Assembly (NCBI RefSeq): GCF_043290135.1
Contig: NC_134700.1
Span: 159,374,053 to 159,438,052, forward strand
Length of the DNA stretch: 64,000 nt
Direction: 5' to 3'
Origin: Rhipicephalus microplus
Taxonomy: Eukaryota; Arthropoda; Arachnida; Ixodida; Ixodidae
In this document: positions 1 to 12,100 of the stretch, piece by piece
How positions within the stretch are numbered: position 1 is the first letter of the stretch
Layout: each line of letters starts with the position of its first letter
Program-made: the position numbers and the translations under genes
The notes under the pieces: generated by a model
Told to the model about the DNA's origin: nothing
Database searches by the model: none
The model's input: the letters and a program-made list of their open reading frames with translations, nothing else

Positions 1-16
1 AAAAAATGGTACGCAC

Positions 17-150
17 CTCATTTTTGAGGTGCGAGATGAGAGCCCAGAGGGGCGTCGCCGAAGCCTCCAGTTCAGCTGAGAAGGCTGCATAGTAGGTGTT
101 GGGCTCGAACTCCACGTGCTGTGTCAGCTCTCGCTGGTTGACATTCATGC
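17..150 (-). CDS. UBR3: UBR3 exon 9 (last exon in window)
   Basis: The exon completes Gly467 and encodes 468-511 ([20 protein letters not shown], then AAFSAELEA). The join [11 protein letters not shown] and the HVEFE..TYYAAF.AELEA block are characteristic of UBR3. Acceptor GAAATAG|GCAT, donor AATGAG|GTGCGT. The gene continues beyond position 1. Confidence 0.93.
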
Positions 151-3100
151 CTATTTCATAAAATACAGAGGAAGAAAAAGGGAAAGCCAAACAGTGAGCC
201 ACCAGCCGCAGCCTGGGTAGTACCAAAAGAGTCACAGTTTCGCTACAAGGGCAAAGCAATACGTGCAATAGCAACGCACTAGAATATCATACAAAGTAAG
301 GATAGCTGCTAACTTCTTTAGCATTGGACCCGACATAACAAATCGCTGGCGTGAAGAAACACAGTGGCCACTATGGGCAAAGTGACATTCATGCAGTCGA
401 TATCTTCAATGCATAGTAAGCAATGAGAGCGCATTCTTATGTAAAACATGAGCTGTCTGCGGCCCTCCGTCCAGAACATGAGCATGACCATGGTCGTTAG
501 ACACAAGTGCGCACTTCCAAAGAGAATGGCGCAGCCTTCTTTCCAGCATCCATCCATGCACTTTCACATGGCAAGACACGACTGGTGCGTTTCGTATCTG
601 CTTGAGCCGTGAGTGACAGCAGCCATCGCACACTTTCACCACTCACACATAGAAAATACGATACAAGAAGAAATGCTATCAATGTGGACTTAGGCAAAAC
701 ACGACAGCAATGACAAAAATGCATCTCAAGTGCTCATACAGTCAATTTCGATTGTTTCAAACTCGCATATATTGAATTACTGGCTATATTGAACAGTTGA
801 AAAATCCCCTTGAATTTTCCATGCAAAAGTATGGGACCAGTACACCGTTGACCAGTGCACTACCAAACAGCGTGAACTCCACTATATCGAATGCTGTGCC
901 GCATCAAAGCCCACGAAGTGCATTTTTCCTAGCAAATATTGATCTATTTTCGGCCGCGTTCTAAAAAGTTTGGAGGCTACGTTTTTTCTAGCTCTTCGCA
1001 TCAAAGCCGCTGAGAGCAGCGGCTGCCAGCTACAAAGCCACAAGTGGCACCATTATCACCAATATGACAACCGATGGCAACAGTGAGAGCCTGGGTTCGT
1101 CTTTCGGGCCTTGTGTACTTCTCGCCTCGTGCCTGATAAATTCTGATTCAGGAGTTGAACTGAACCTTGACCCCCACATAGCGATAAAAATTGTAACTGG
1201 CGCTTGGAGCAACGTCAAGCAAAGTTTCACCATAAACTTTCTTTGCGGGCCAGGTGACAACTTCGGGTGCGTCATGACCGCTGACAACGGCATACGGTGC
1301 CTCAGTCAATTGGCCGATTCGAAAAGCTTAAATGTTATTGAGGATGACGGGAACTTGACGGCACGCAAGAAACAAGACATGTTTATGGACTATTTTCATG
1401 CAAAACAAATTGCAGTAACTGCAGTTCACACCTTGTTCAATATACTGTGAGCAAATCATTATGTTAGCGCTTGTAACAATTTCTGAGACCTGAAATGCTT
1501 CAATTTAGGCCTTATATACGCATATTCAGTACTTCGAATTATCTATACATCAACTATTTCACAATCCCCTTTGAGTTCGATATATCCGGGTTCAACTTTA
1601 TATTGCAACGAAAGACTGCCCCTATAAAGTACTTGGGTCCCAATGCATCGCACCTAGCCACACGGTACACCATAGGTATTACAGAGCAAATTGCACTATG
1701 GGCATAAAATCATTGACATGTTACTCGTCTTACCCTCAAGGTGTAAACACATGTGGCAACATAGGGGGGAGGAGGCAGTTAGGCAGAATGCAATGAGCAC
1801 TCAATTAATGTCACAAGCCTTGTCATTAGTCCTCCGAGTGACATGACATCACTCTCTATAAGTGGGCATTACAGTATTACAGGACGACAAACAGACACTA
1901 CATCATTTTTTTGTTTCCCCCTTAAAATGCCTAAGTAATGCTATTTTAAACGAATCAGACAGAAAAACACAAAAGCTATGATGAACATTTTTTTGAAGGG
2001 GGGTGGGGGGCATACCTTAACCTATAATAGTTCAAAACTCCTTCATTTCATTTGTGTCCACCTAGTTGTAATAAGTATGGAGACATTTTCACTATGGCTA
2101 TATTAACTCTCAACAATACTGGCCACCACATGTATGTAAGGACGAAGTGCTATAGTTTCACGCACCAGTGCTCTCTGTCTATCAATGTCTATTGACTCGG
2201 GAGTTGACTGTCCTGAGTATTTATACGACACTGTGATAAAAGTGCCTAAAGCCATTCTTCAAGTAATCATCGCATAATTTTTGTGTAGAAGTTTATTGCC
2301 TCACAAATAAGTTGTGCCAGAATTTTTCATGCATGGCACATGCAAGATAATATTTACCCCTTCCCCATTCCTCCTCTCTTCTCGAGGTTCACCAATACAG
2401 GCACACATGCCTGTCTACTTCTATACGTCCTCGCACACAATCAGCCAATTCCTCCCTCCTTCAGAGAAGCAAGATGAAGCCCTGCCTGTAGGTAAACCAC
2501 ATCTGGGGTGGAGCAAAATCAACTTACCTTGAAACATGGAAAGCAGAGAGAACCACATGTCGAGGAGGCGAGTGTCATTGAGGAACTCCATGGCAACTGG
2601 CCGGTGGGTGAGGATGTTGTTCAGGTCGCTCACCAGGGGCCAGTAGCAGTGGTCCTTAGCAATGCGATGGCCGCAGTTGACCACATAGTGGAAGTTGCGC
2701 TCATTCTCTTGTAGGGTGCTGGGCTGCAAGATGAGGGACATCATGGCACGCAGGCTGATCACCATGATGTGAAGCAGGTGGGCCCTGCGCGTCATGCGCA
2801 GCGACAGCGCCTCGTTGGAGAACAGCTGCACGCTCACATGCACCACCCGGTTAGACAGGGTCTCGGAGTCTGTCGACTGTGTCAGCATGTAACTGATGCG
2901 ACTGTAGTGTTGCACGAAGGTCTGCGTGAATGAATCCTGCATGGATGGTGGTGGAGAAGGGGTGTTGGAGAGAAGATAAGTTGAGGCAAGGAACACGAAT
3001 GGCGAGTAAGAGGCACTGTGGTTGGCAGTCATTTGCATGAAAACACCACAGGAACTACAGACAACATGAAAATACACAACCATGACAGGCCAGTGGCTGT

Positions 3101-6100
3101 TCGCTAGCTAAGCAGCACTGATTACAGTTTTCAAGTGCACCTTGCAACACAAACAGAAAGAAGTGTGAGTGGGACTCAGTGCTTTTGGATTTTATTTTCT
3201 CTGGATTTTACACACTCTTGTTTGCTTTTGGTCTGACATTTTTAGAGACTATTCCAGCTAAACAAAAGTTTTGTTTTTTTCTTTATGAATGCTGATATAA
3301 TCTCAACCTATTTTGTTGTCCAGCAACTATAATGATCACAGGTTATATTCTAGTCGTACTTTGTAAACAATCACAAGACTGTTGATTGGACAAAGAAACG
3401 CAATAAAAGGGCGCATAAACCCACTTTTCTGCCAAAAAAAGAAGAAAACAGCGTCAAAATGGGACAGTACACCTTCCATATAGAGGACACACGTACCATC
3501 TAGCGCGTAGCTTTATTTTTGCAAGAATCTTTTGTGTCTATCAACTAAATTCACAAGTATAAGACCCAAACTGCAGCCTAATATTCTTGAGTTTTACATA
3601 CGATAACTAGAATATGGTTATGAGGCATACAAGCGGGCAGTCCCCAGAATCATTCGTCAAAGTGCCCTTATGTTTGTGTTTGCCCCCAGTAGAATGTGGC
3701 TCCCATGGCTGGGAATCGAACCAGTGTCCCGGAGTGTTGACTACCAGTTACAGCCTTATAGCACATGACCTATAAGGGAGCATTTTCTGTACAGCACGTG
3801 TGCTATAATGCTGCATTTGCCGTGTAGCACATGTGCTATACAGCAACCTCTGGGCCCACAAGAGACAATCTTTTGTACATGTTGCTTCGATAAGCACAGA
3901 GGGGACTGAATGAGAAAGGGCAACGCACCTTGTAGGTGATGTCGGGCAGCATGTTGAGCAGGAAGCAGACTAGCTTCTGCGGGAACTCAAACTTGACCAT
4001 CCAGAACACCAGCTCCTCCAAGAAGCTGCGGTGTATCAGGACGGGCTGTAGTGCCGCGATTTCTGCACAGATGGAGAACAACGGAAAATGTGCGGGTAAA
4101 CCCAGGTACGATACAGGACGAAAATGAGAGGGTAGATGTCGAGTGCAGGCTTTGAAGTACAAGGCTCAAGGAGACTTGTTCAGTGGCGACACAGCACTTA
4201 CTGCTCGAAGCTGTTGCAGACCTAACCCCAATAACTCAGAAGCAAACCAAGATGGCCACCATGAAATTAATTTTCAGTACTCTGTCTTGTTATTGGCATT
4301 GTGCATCTATATTTTGTTTCTTTATCTAAAGGGCTTGAATGGGCACCACATAATAATAGCTGTCGACACTTAATGCCCCAAACCCACGATGTGGTTATTA
4401 GGGATGCTGTAGTGAACGGTTCTGGAAATTTCAACCACCTGGGCACCTGACATCCAAGTACACAAGCCTCAAGCATTTTTGCCTCGATCGAAAATGCGGC
4501 CGCCATGTACTGAGCATCACAAGGGAGGGATGTAAAAGTGAATACAAGCAGGTGTTTCCTGACAAAAAATGAAAAACGGAAAAAAATCACACTTGCAACA
4601 AAAGCTTCATATCATTAACTTCATTGCGAATTTCATAGAATGAACTTTAGATGCATTGAAGTTTCCATCATTCCTGCTCCCCTATGTTATGTGCACGTGT
4701 ACTACAAGCGATTTTAAAAGCACCACCAAGCAAAATGAATGCCTAGTGCAGCCCAGCTTTTGAATGAAATAACAGAAGCTTTGAATGGTGCTGCATTAAC
4801 TGTTACATGGAGACTAGATATACAAAAATGAAAACAGGCATGAAGTAGTGGGGCAGATGATCAGTTTGATTTCTGTACCTTACAGGCGTGATGGAATGGT
4901 CATGTCGGGATACAAAAGAGTTAGTTTGAAGTGCTCTGCACAAACATTACCAACTTTATTTAGCAAACCTCGTCAAAGGGACTGAGCCTTATCTCAATGT
5001 CGTCATAAAGTCAGCTATTTTCACCCTAGGTGTACTAAGGGTGTTCGCATTGTATGGCACTTAATAAAATGATGTGGATTCTACCACGTTCCTTCACAGC
5101 AATGTGCTTGCACGATATGCCTATGGCGTAAAAACTTTCACTTGTTGTAGGCATGCTTTTTTTTCCTCGGGACCTTGGTCAGTGTTGGCGCTGTCCACCA
5201 CAGTGGGTCTTTCTCGAACACTTTCAATTATGGTATTGCCCAATTCTTTATTTGTGACAACCACGTGCGTCACTAGAGATTAGGTCTTCAAGGTCTTCAA
5301 GGCTGACACCCTCAGGTCACCACTTTCCTTGCACAGCTACTGCCTTGCATCGAGACACGTCGCAGCAGCAGAAGCATGGCATTTAGAAGTACAGGTGCTT
5401 TTGTGTTTTCTACTTCAGTGTCGTGTTCCCCAGGCAACAATGAAGCAACGACAGAAGCAATAGTGAAACAGTACCCTTTGTTTGGCGTTGGTAAAATATG
5501 CAAAATTTAATTTCTTGCCCCTCGAAACTTGTGTTGAAACAGCGTCCGAAAATTACTTTGTTAAATCAAGAGAAGAAAAGTATGTCTGTCTCAATGGATG
5601 CACATATCCAAGCACGAAAAGTTCGTTACGTTGTTAGATTCATTACATCGAAGCTCAACTGTAGAGCAGTGAACAAGTTCTCAAAATGCAGTGCACCAAA
5701 TTGATCTAAAGCACAAGGTGAAAAAATATTGAAATTTCTATGGTATAGGGAGAGCAGATGTATAAAACTTAACAACAGCTACACTAAAAGCTCATGAAGC
5801 ACATTTGAAAGACAAGCCAAGCAAAGCACGAGTGATGAAAGAACTACATGACAAGGGATGTGTAACATTACAAACATTTAAAATGCGCGTCTACCGGAGG
5901 TATGTAGCTCATGCTCGTTGGTACATATAGGTTAAATGGGCCTGACAGTGCTATCACTAAGAAGCAGCTGGTGAGGGGCAGGGGGGCAGGCTGTCATGCA
6001 ATGCTACAGTGTAGATGCACAACAATGCCACACCACAGCCGGTCACCAGCTCACCTTCCTTGAACATCCTGTACTCAGTCACTGGAACAGGAGTAGGAGA

Positions 6101-9100
6101 GAGAGAGAAAGAGAAAGACCACCACAGTTGTGCCACCCACAGTACTTTCTTGTTCATTATGAGTTCTACTCCGTTCCCCACCCTGCACTACAGTCATACA
6201 AAATAGCGTAAAAAAGTATAGGCCATCTTCTGCAGAACACATAACCAGGTGAAAAAAATGATTGTTCATTGTGTCATGTAAGCATGAAAATGCATTTCTG
6301 AGAATCTTGGCCCCGAAATGAGACATCCCGTGTGGTCAGTCATCCTGCCACACTTTCATGCCCTACATGAAACCCCACAGTTAGGCTGAAGCCGATTCAG
6401 GCGGAACACTAATTGAGCGGCGTGGCTGTTAGTGGCACAGTATGTTCAACTGCACTGGCTTCTCAACAATGGCCAGATAAAATGAACTACAGAAGTAAGA
6501 ACGATGTAACAAAGGCCACCCGATTCGAAGTCACTGGCCATTAGAAAGAGATGAAAAAAAACTGACAAAGGGCAGTTTCTTCCTTGTAAAGCAGACACGC
6601 TCGTAGAAGCTGTCTATGTGGCCGCCACTGAAACGGCAGCTTAGGCAATCACTACTACACGAAGCATGCCATAAATGTGTGTTTACTGGCCCCACCTATC
6701 CAAACGCATCACCAAACACTTCTATACAGCCATATACAGCCAGAGACATTTCGTATTATTGTTGCCAGAGCTCAAAAGCCCAATGGAAGATGACAACATC
6801 TGTTTGGCAAGTGAATCACTTACATGCCAGTACAATACCCCGTCTAAACCTTTAGGCTAGTGCAAAGATTGTCTGCATGCAATAACTTCTCCTTTCTATA
6901 TTCCCAACACCATTTTTCCACCATACAGACCTTAAAGTGTCAACAGACTGTGCGTGCCCCGTCTATGTATACTACTGCTGCTTCCTCATCCTCTTACGTT
7001 TGCAATGTTACAAGTACAATGCATGTCCCCACTACTAATACAGTCGAATCTCATTAATTTGAACACGCTTAATTCGAACTTCCGGTTAATTAGAGCTCAC
7101 GATGAGTTCCTGTCAAAGTTATGTGTATTCCAGTAGGCAAAAATGTCTGGCAATTCCAACGCGCAAGCACTTGCGATGGTTAATTCGAACATACCGCGCT
7201 CTGAAAATGCTCTCAGCACCCCGCCCAACGTCGCGGCGACACCTCCGACACCTCGACGCTGCACGCGAAGGAAAGAAAAAGGAAAGAAAAGGCTGCAATG
7301 GAATGTGCTCTCACTCAAATGCCGATCTGCGACGCGGCTGTGCCACACTTCTCCCTTTTTCACCCCAGACGCGTAAAGACCCTTCTCCTTCCAACGCGAC
7401 ACGCAAATAGAGAGAGAGGGAGAGAAAAGAAAGAAAACTGTCGCGGGGTGCGGCTCTTTCTCACGCACCGGTGCCACGCTTTCCCCTTTCCCGTCCCAGC
7501 CACATATAACCCTTCTCTTTTCAACAACACGCGTGAAGAGAGCAAAAAAAAAAGGGAAAGCTGCCATGGAGTGTTGTTTTTTTTTTTTTCTCAAATGCCG
7601 ATTTGCTTCTCTCCTGCTCCTCCTTTCTTGTGACGTGCTGGCCATGCTGCGCAAAAGTTAGTAGCGGAGATGCAGTCGTGGTCTTCAGAGAATGTCGGCG
7701 CTGTACATAGCCACGCGCACCTTCTTTGGCCAGGAAAATGCTGAAGCCGAAGTAGACATGCCTTGCAACCTACGCGCGAAATTGATTGACTCGCTGCAAG
7801 GCAAACGTGTGCAGACGTGCATCACCGGTTACTTCAATTAATGATGAATGTCCTGTGATTTGTGAAAAAATATGTCTTCTGAAACTTCCCCCTCGTATGT
7901 TAGCTAAATGCACTTGCGCCACTGCACCGGGAGCCGTCCGTTTACCTACATTTTATTAATTCGAACTTCCTTTAATTCGAACAAATTTTCAAGTCCCTTC
8001 GAGTTTGAATTATCGAGATTCGACTGTAGCAATCAACTGCTTCTGAATAACAATGTTGTATATAATGTTTAAGAAAAGATGAACTGCTTTTCATAACGCA
8101 ATCAGAACAGGAGACTGTATAAGACGATAAATACTATTGCGATTGAGAAAATAACTTCCCGGAAAAACATTCTCCCCACTCCCTTGTTAGACTAAAACAT
8201 CCAATATAACAAATTTTACAAATGTTACACTTTTTAAAGCGGCTGAACTGCATGCTTTCACATTAATAAAGTTCATAAGTGTCAGGCACCACATAAAAAT
8301 ATAGAATGAAGACGTAATACAGATTATAAGATTGTAAACATTGAGAAAAGAAAACTTCACTAATAAGACATTGCAGATTTCAAGTGAGGAGTGAATCCAC
8401 AAACCTTTCTTCATGTTGCAATCATCTGCTGAAGAGAATTGCGACATGCATCGTGAGCACCATATGCAGGCAGCTCATAGAGGATAGTGCCTCCCAAATT
8501 ACAAACGATGTTGCAGTAAACATAGCAACCAAGAAATTTAAAAAAAAAAACAAAATGGCATTCTGACATTGGCAGACCTTCATGGTGATCATCCAAGTGC
8601 AACCACGCATGGTGCCATGTAAAGGCAGTGCAGAAGCTATACTCTCAGCACTATCATTATGTTGGGCAGCAGTTTTGATACCACAACTACTGGTCGGATA
8701 GTTTAGATAACATTTGGCTTGTGCCAATATTCGATGCTTTGAATATTCAAACGAATATTGCAGTATTTTAATTCACTTCGATTTTAATTTAAAGTACTGA
8801 AGTATTCGAGATGAACAAATAGATATGTATTAGCCCACATATAACCCCTGTAAAGGTTGCTTCATAGCAGTGGAGGGGGACTAAGCCGTGAAAACACCTG
8901 TTTAAGTGTGTTAGCATCAAGGAGGATTAAAGAAAAATTGCTGGAGTGGAAGCTGCTGCATTGCCTTGCCAGCAGAAGTGAAGCCAGCTTTTGCCTTTGG
9001 CAAGATGGCGGAAACATGCTCTTTTCTGATAGTTCCCACTTGAAGATCAAGTGGCTTTGATATGTTATGTAAATGCTGCGTTAGTTCTATATTAATAGAT

Positions 9101-12100
9101 AGTTGTTCCCGACGAAATAACATACAGAAACGAGTATGGATGACTGAATCTTCAAAGAACTTTGCCTCCCATTAGAGGCTCACTAAAGAAAACTAGTAAC
9201 TCTAAGACGCACTTGGAGCACTATGTGACCCGAAAAAGTTCCCACAGTAAACTTGTTGGGCGTGCGAGGTTAACGCCCCGTTTTAATGCCCCTAGATTGC
9301 CGCTACAACTGCCATCTTGCCAGAGGAACGGCTTCACTTCTGCGTAGCCATTTCCACTCCAGAAATTTTTTTAAATCCTCCTTGGTTAGCATGCGACCGC
9401 CTGTAAAGGTCGTTTCACAGCAGTAAGAGAGTGCTAAGCCACGGTAACACCTACCTAAAGCAAATCCGACTGTGGCAAAGCCCCACTTGACAATTAAATA
9501 AACTTACTATCTTGATTCATCATTTTTTTAGCTTAAAAGGTTGATATGCAGGCTTATATGCTCAAAGTATAGTAAATATTAAGATGTAACATATTTTACA
9601 CAAGCCTAGAAAACACTGCTCGTAAACATGCCACTGTTCAGGGAAGTGTGCAGTTATTTTTACTGCTGTAACATTGAAACCCCAACTTTATTACTGAAAA
9701 TTGCAGAAATAGATTACCATCACATGTACAACTCACAAAACAACCAGCTTTCTCAATATTGGAAGTAGAGTCCACATTCTCTAGTGGCCAGTCTTGTGAA
9801 GACAGCCAAAAGGAAAAACATTTTCTATGTCAATGTTTGAAAAGAAGCTTCGTAATGTGTCTAGGCAGTGACACACTGAAGCAATAGAAACAAGATGCGA
9901 CACTGCTGTAGCAGACACTGGCTAACCATAACAATCAAGTGGACTTTACTGTGTTACTTCTTGCAATTAACCAACAAGGCAGATCCCGTTCGCTACTACC
10001 GTATTTTTGCACGTATAACCCGCCCCTGCGTATAATCTGCACCCCCACTTTCAGCTCACGGAGAAAGAAAAAAATCCTCGCGTATTGCCCGCACATTTGA
10101 TATACAGGAAAGGCTGTACAAAAGCTACTGCTCAAGCAACATAGCGCATATGTATACAGAAAAAGCTTTATTTAGCAAGCAGAATACGCTGTCTGCAAGG
10201 CCAGTCACAATTCACACTGTCGCTGCTCTCGCTAGAGCTATCACTTGAGCCGCAGTCCTCACTGTTATGCACAAGGTCATCTTCGGTTCCATCCATGTTG
10301 TTTGTGATGCAGCATTTCTTGAAACTTTTTCGCACCATCTCACCTGGAATGGCCTTCCATGCCTCGACAATCCACTTGCAGAATAGGGCAATATCAGGCC
10401 TTCGGACTCGTCCTGTCGGCGTCAAGTCGTAGAGGCCTTCGGCCATCCACTTGGCGTAAGAGCGCTTGACATGCACTTTGAAGGGCTTGTTAAGCAACAC
10501 ATCTAGAGGCTGCAACATTGACGTCATTTCACCGGGTAGAACAACTAAGTCGGTGCCGTTGCACGAAAGGTGGTCCTTCACTTCCTCAGTTGGATCGAGT
10601 CAAGAACGAGCATGGACCTCTTTGCGAGCATCGCACCGAGCCTCTTCTCCCATACCGTCTTGATCCAGTCCATGAACAAGTCACTGTTCATCCACGCGTT
10701 CTCGTGTGCGCGCACCACCACACGGGCAGGCAAATGAATCTTTGGTAGAGTTTTCCTTTTCAAGATGACGTACGGTCGCAGTTGCGAGCCGTCGGCGAGG
10801 GCACAAAGCAAGAATGTGATGCGCAGTTTCGTGTTCCTGCTGGTCAGCACGCTCACCAAACTGCTGCCCGTCTTCTCAATCGTTGTGTCCAACAGCATTT
10901 CAAAATAAACAGGAGTTTCATCCGCATTGCCGATTTGCGAGAAAATGCAATTGTGCTGCTTTCGCAGGTCAATTACATATCTCTGGTACTTGGGCAGCTT
11001 CTCCTCATAAGAAGCCGGCAAGCGTTGACATATTGTAGTCCGCCGTCTGATTGAGAGCCCTTGCCGCTTCATAAAGCAGTGCAGCCATCCGCGGCTCGCA
11101 CGGAACTCGTGAGGTAGGCCTAGCTCCCTCGAAAGTCGCCGCGCTTCCACTTGGGCCATCTCGGTCGATACGGCGTGACCCTTGCTTCTCACATCTTCGA
11201 TGAAATTTAGTAGCTCCGCCTCCAGCTCAGGGTAGGCACCGGTCTTGGGGCCACGAAATGACCTACGGTCGCGGTTCGCGGCTTGTAGGCTCTCGTTCTT
11301 CTTTCTCCACAGTCGCACGCAGGACTAGTCAACATTGTGCAGTCTTCCCGCTTTGCGATTTCCGAATACCTCGGCGACGGCGATGATCTTAAGTTTTTGC
11401 TGTGCCGTGAAGGACTGCCGCCATACGCTACTCATGGTGACAGAACAGATCGACTTAGGCTTCCACGACTTAGCACTACCCCTTCTAGTACACTGTAACA
11501 GCACCCTGGAAACAACAGAACCGAAATGCATGCCTGCTACTGCGTCAAAAAGTGGTTCATAAATTTACTGATAATATCTCTATCTCTTTTGCGAACGTCC
11601 AAAAAATATACTTGTGGTGTGACAGTGAGATTTTACACTGAACAATCGAATTGTCTCTCCCCAAATGTTTTTCTAAACGATTCAACGGTGCGAGCAAGCG
11701 AAACCAAAATCGGTCACAAGCTGCCATGCTACTTGCGGAGCAACACGAATTTGCGGACACCGCCTCCGTAGCCTTCGCTACACCCTTAAGGGGCTTCACA
11801 GCTTAACACGCATTGCTGTGAAGCAGCACTATAGAAAAAATGCCGCGTATTATCCGCACCTCCACTTTGCCACTGAAATTTTTGGGTTTTTGGTGCGGCT
11901 TATACGAGCGAAAATACGGTATACTATAAAAAAATTAGCCCTGAAGTGGCATGTTTGCAGTTGACAGCAACTACTCTTCGATTGTGTTAAGCCCCTCTCA
12001 GTGAAGCTCACCTTGGTACTCAGGTGGACACTCCCAGTTCTGCAGGCGACGCTTGGCCTCCTCGTAGCACTCATAGTTGTGCTTTAGAAACTTTGCCTTC

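Larger units (their letters stand above)
6082..12011 (-). other. UBR3 intron 5
   Basis: This large intron contains a Tigger-derived element (7041-8026), an inverted/direct repeat mosaic (8849-9462) and a pogo-type transposon (9999-11919). Between them (6082-7040, 8027-8848, 9463-9998) I see no exon or named repeat. Confidence 0.7.

Noticed and set aside
1064..1450. 128-codon ORF as a host gene
   Set aside because: It lies inside a TIR-bounded Tigger-like element in UBR3 intron 8 and resembles a transposase C-terminus.
5316..5510. Possible exon on the plus strand (open, about 60 codons)
   Set aside because: No recognisable domain, no clear splice partners, and it would oppose UBR3 inside its intron.
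7097..7654. 185-codon minus-strand ORF
   Set aside because: Falls inside the Tigger-derived element 7041-8026, has low-complexity Arg/Lys/Phe/Ser content and no domain.
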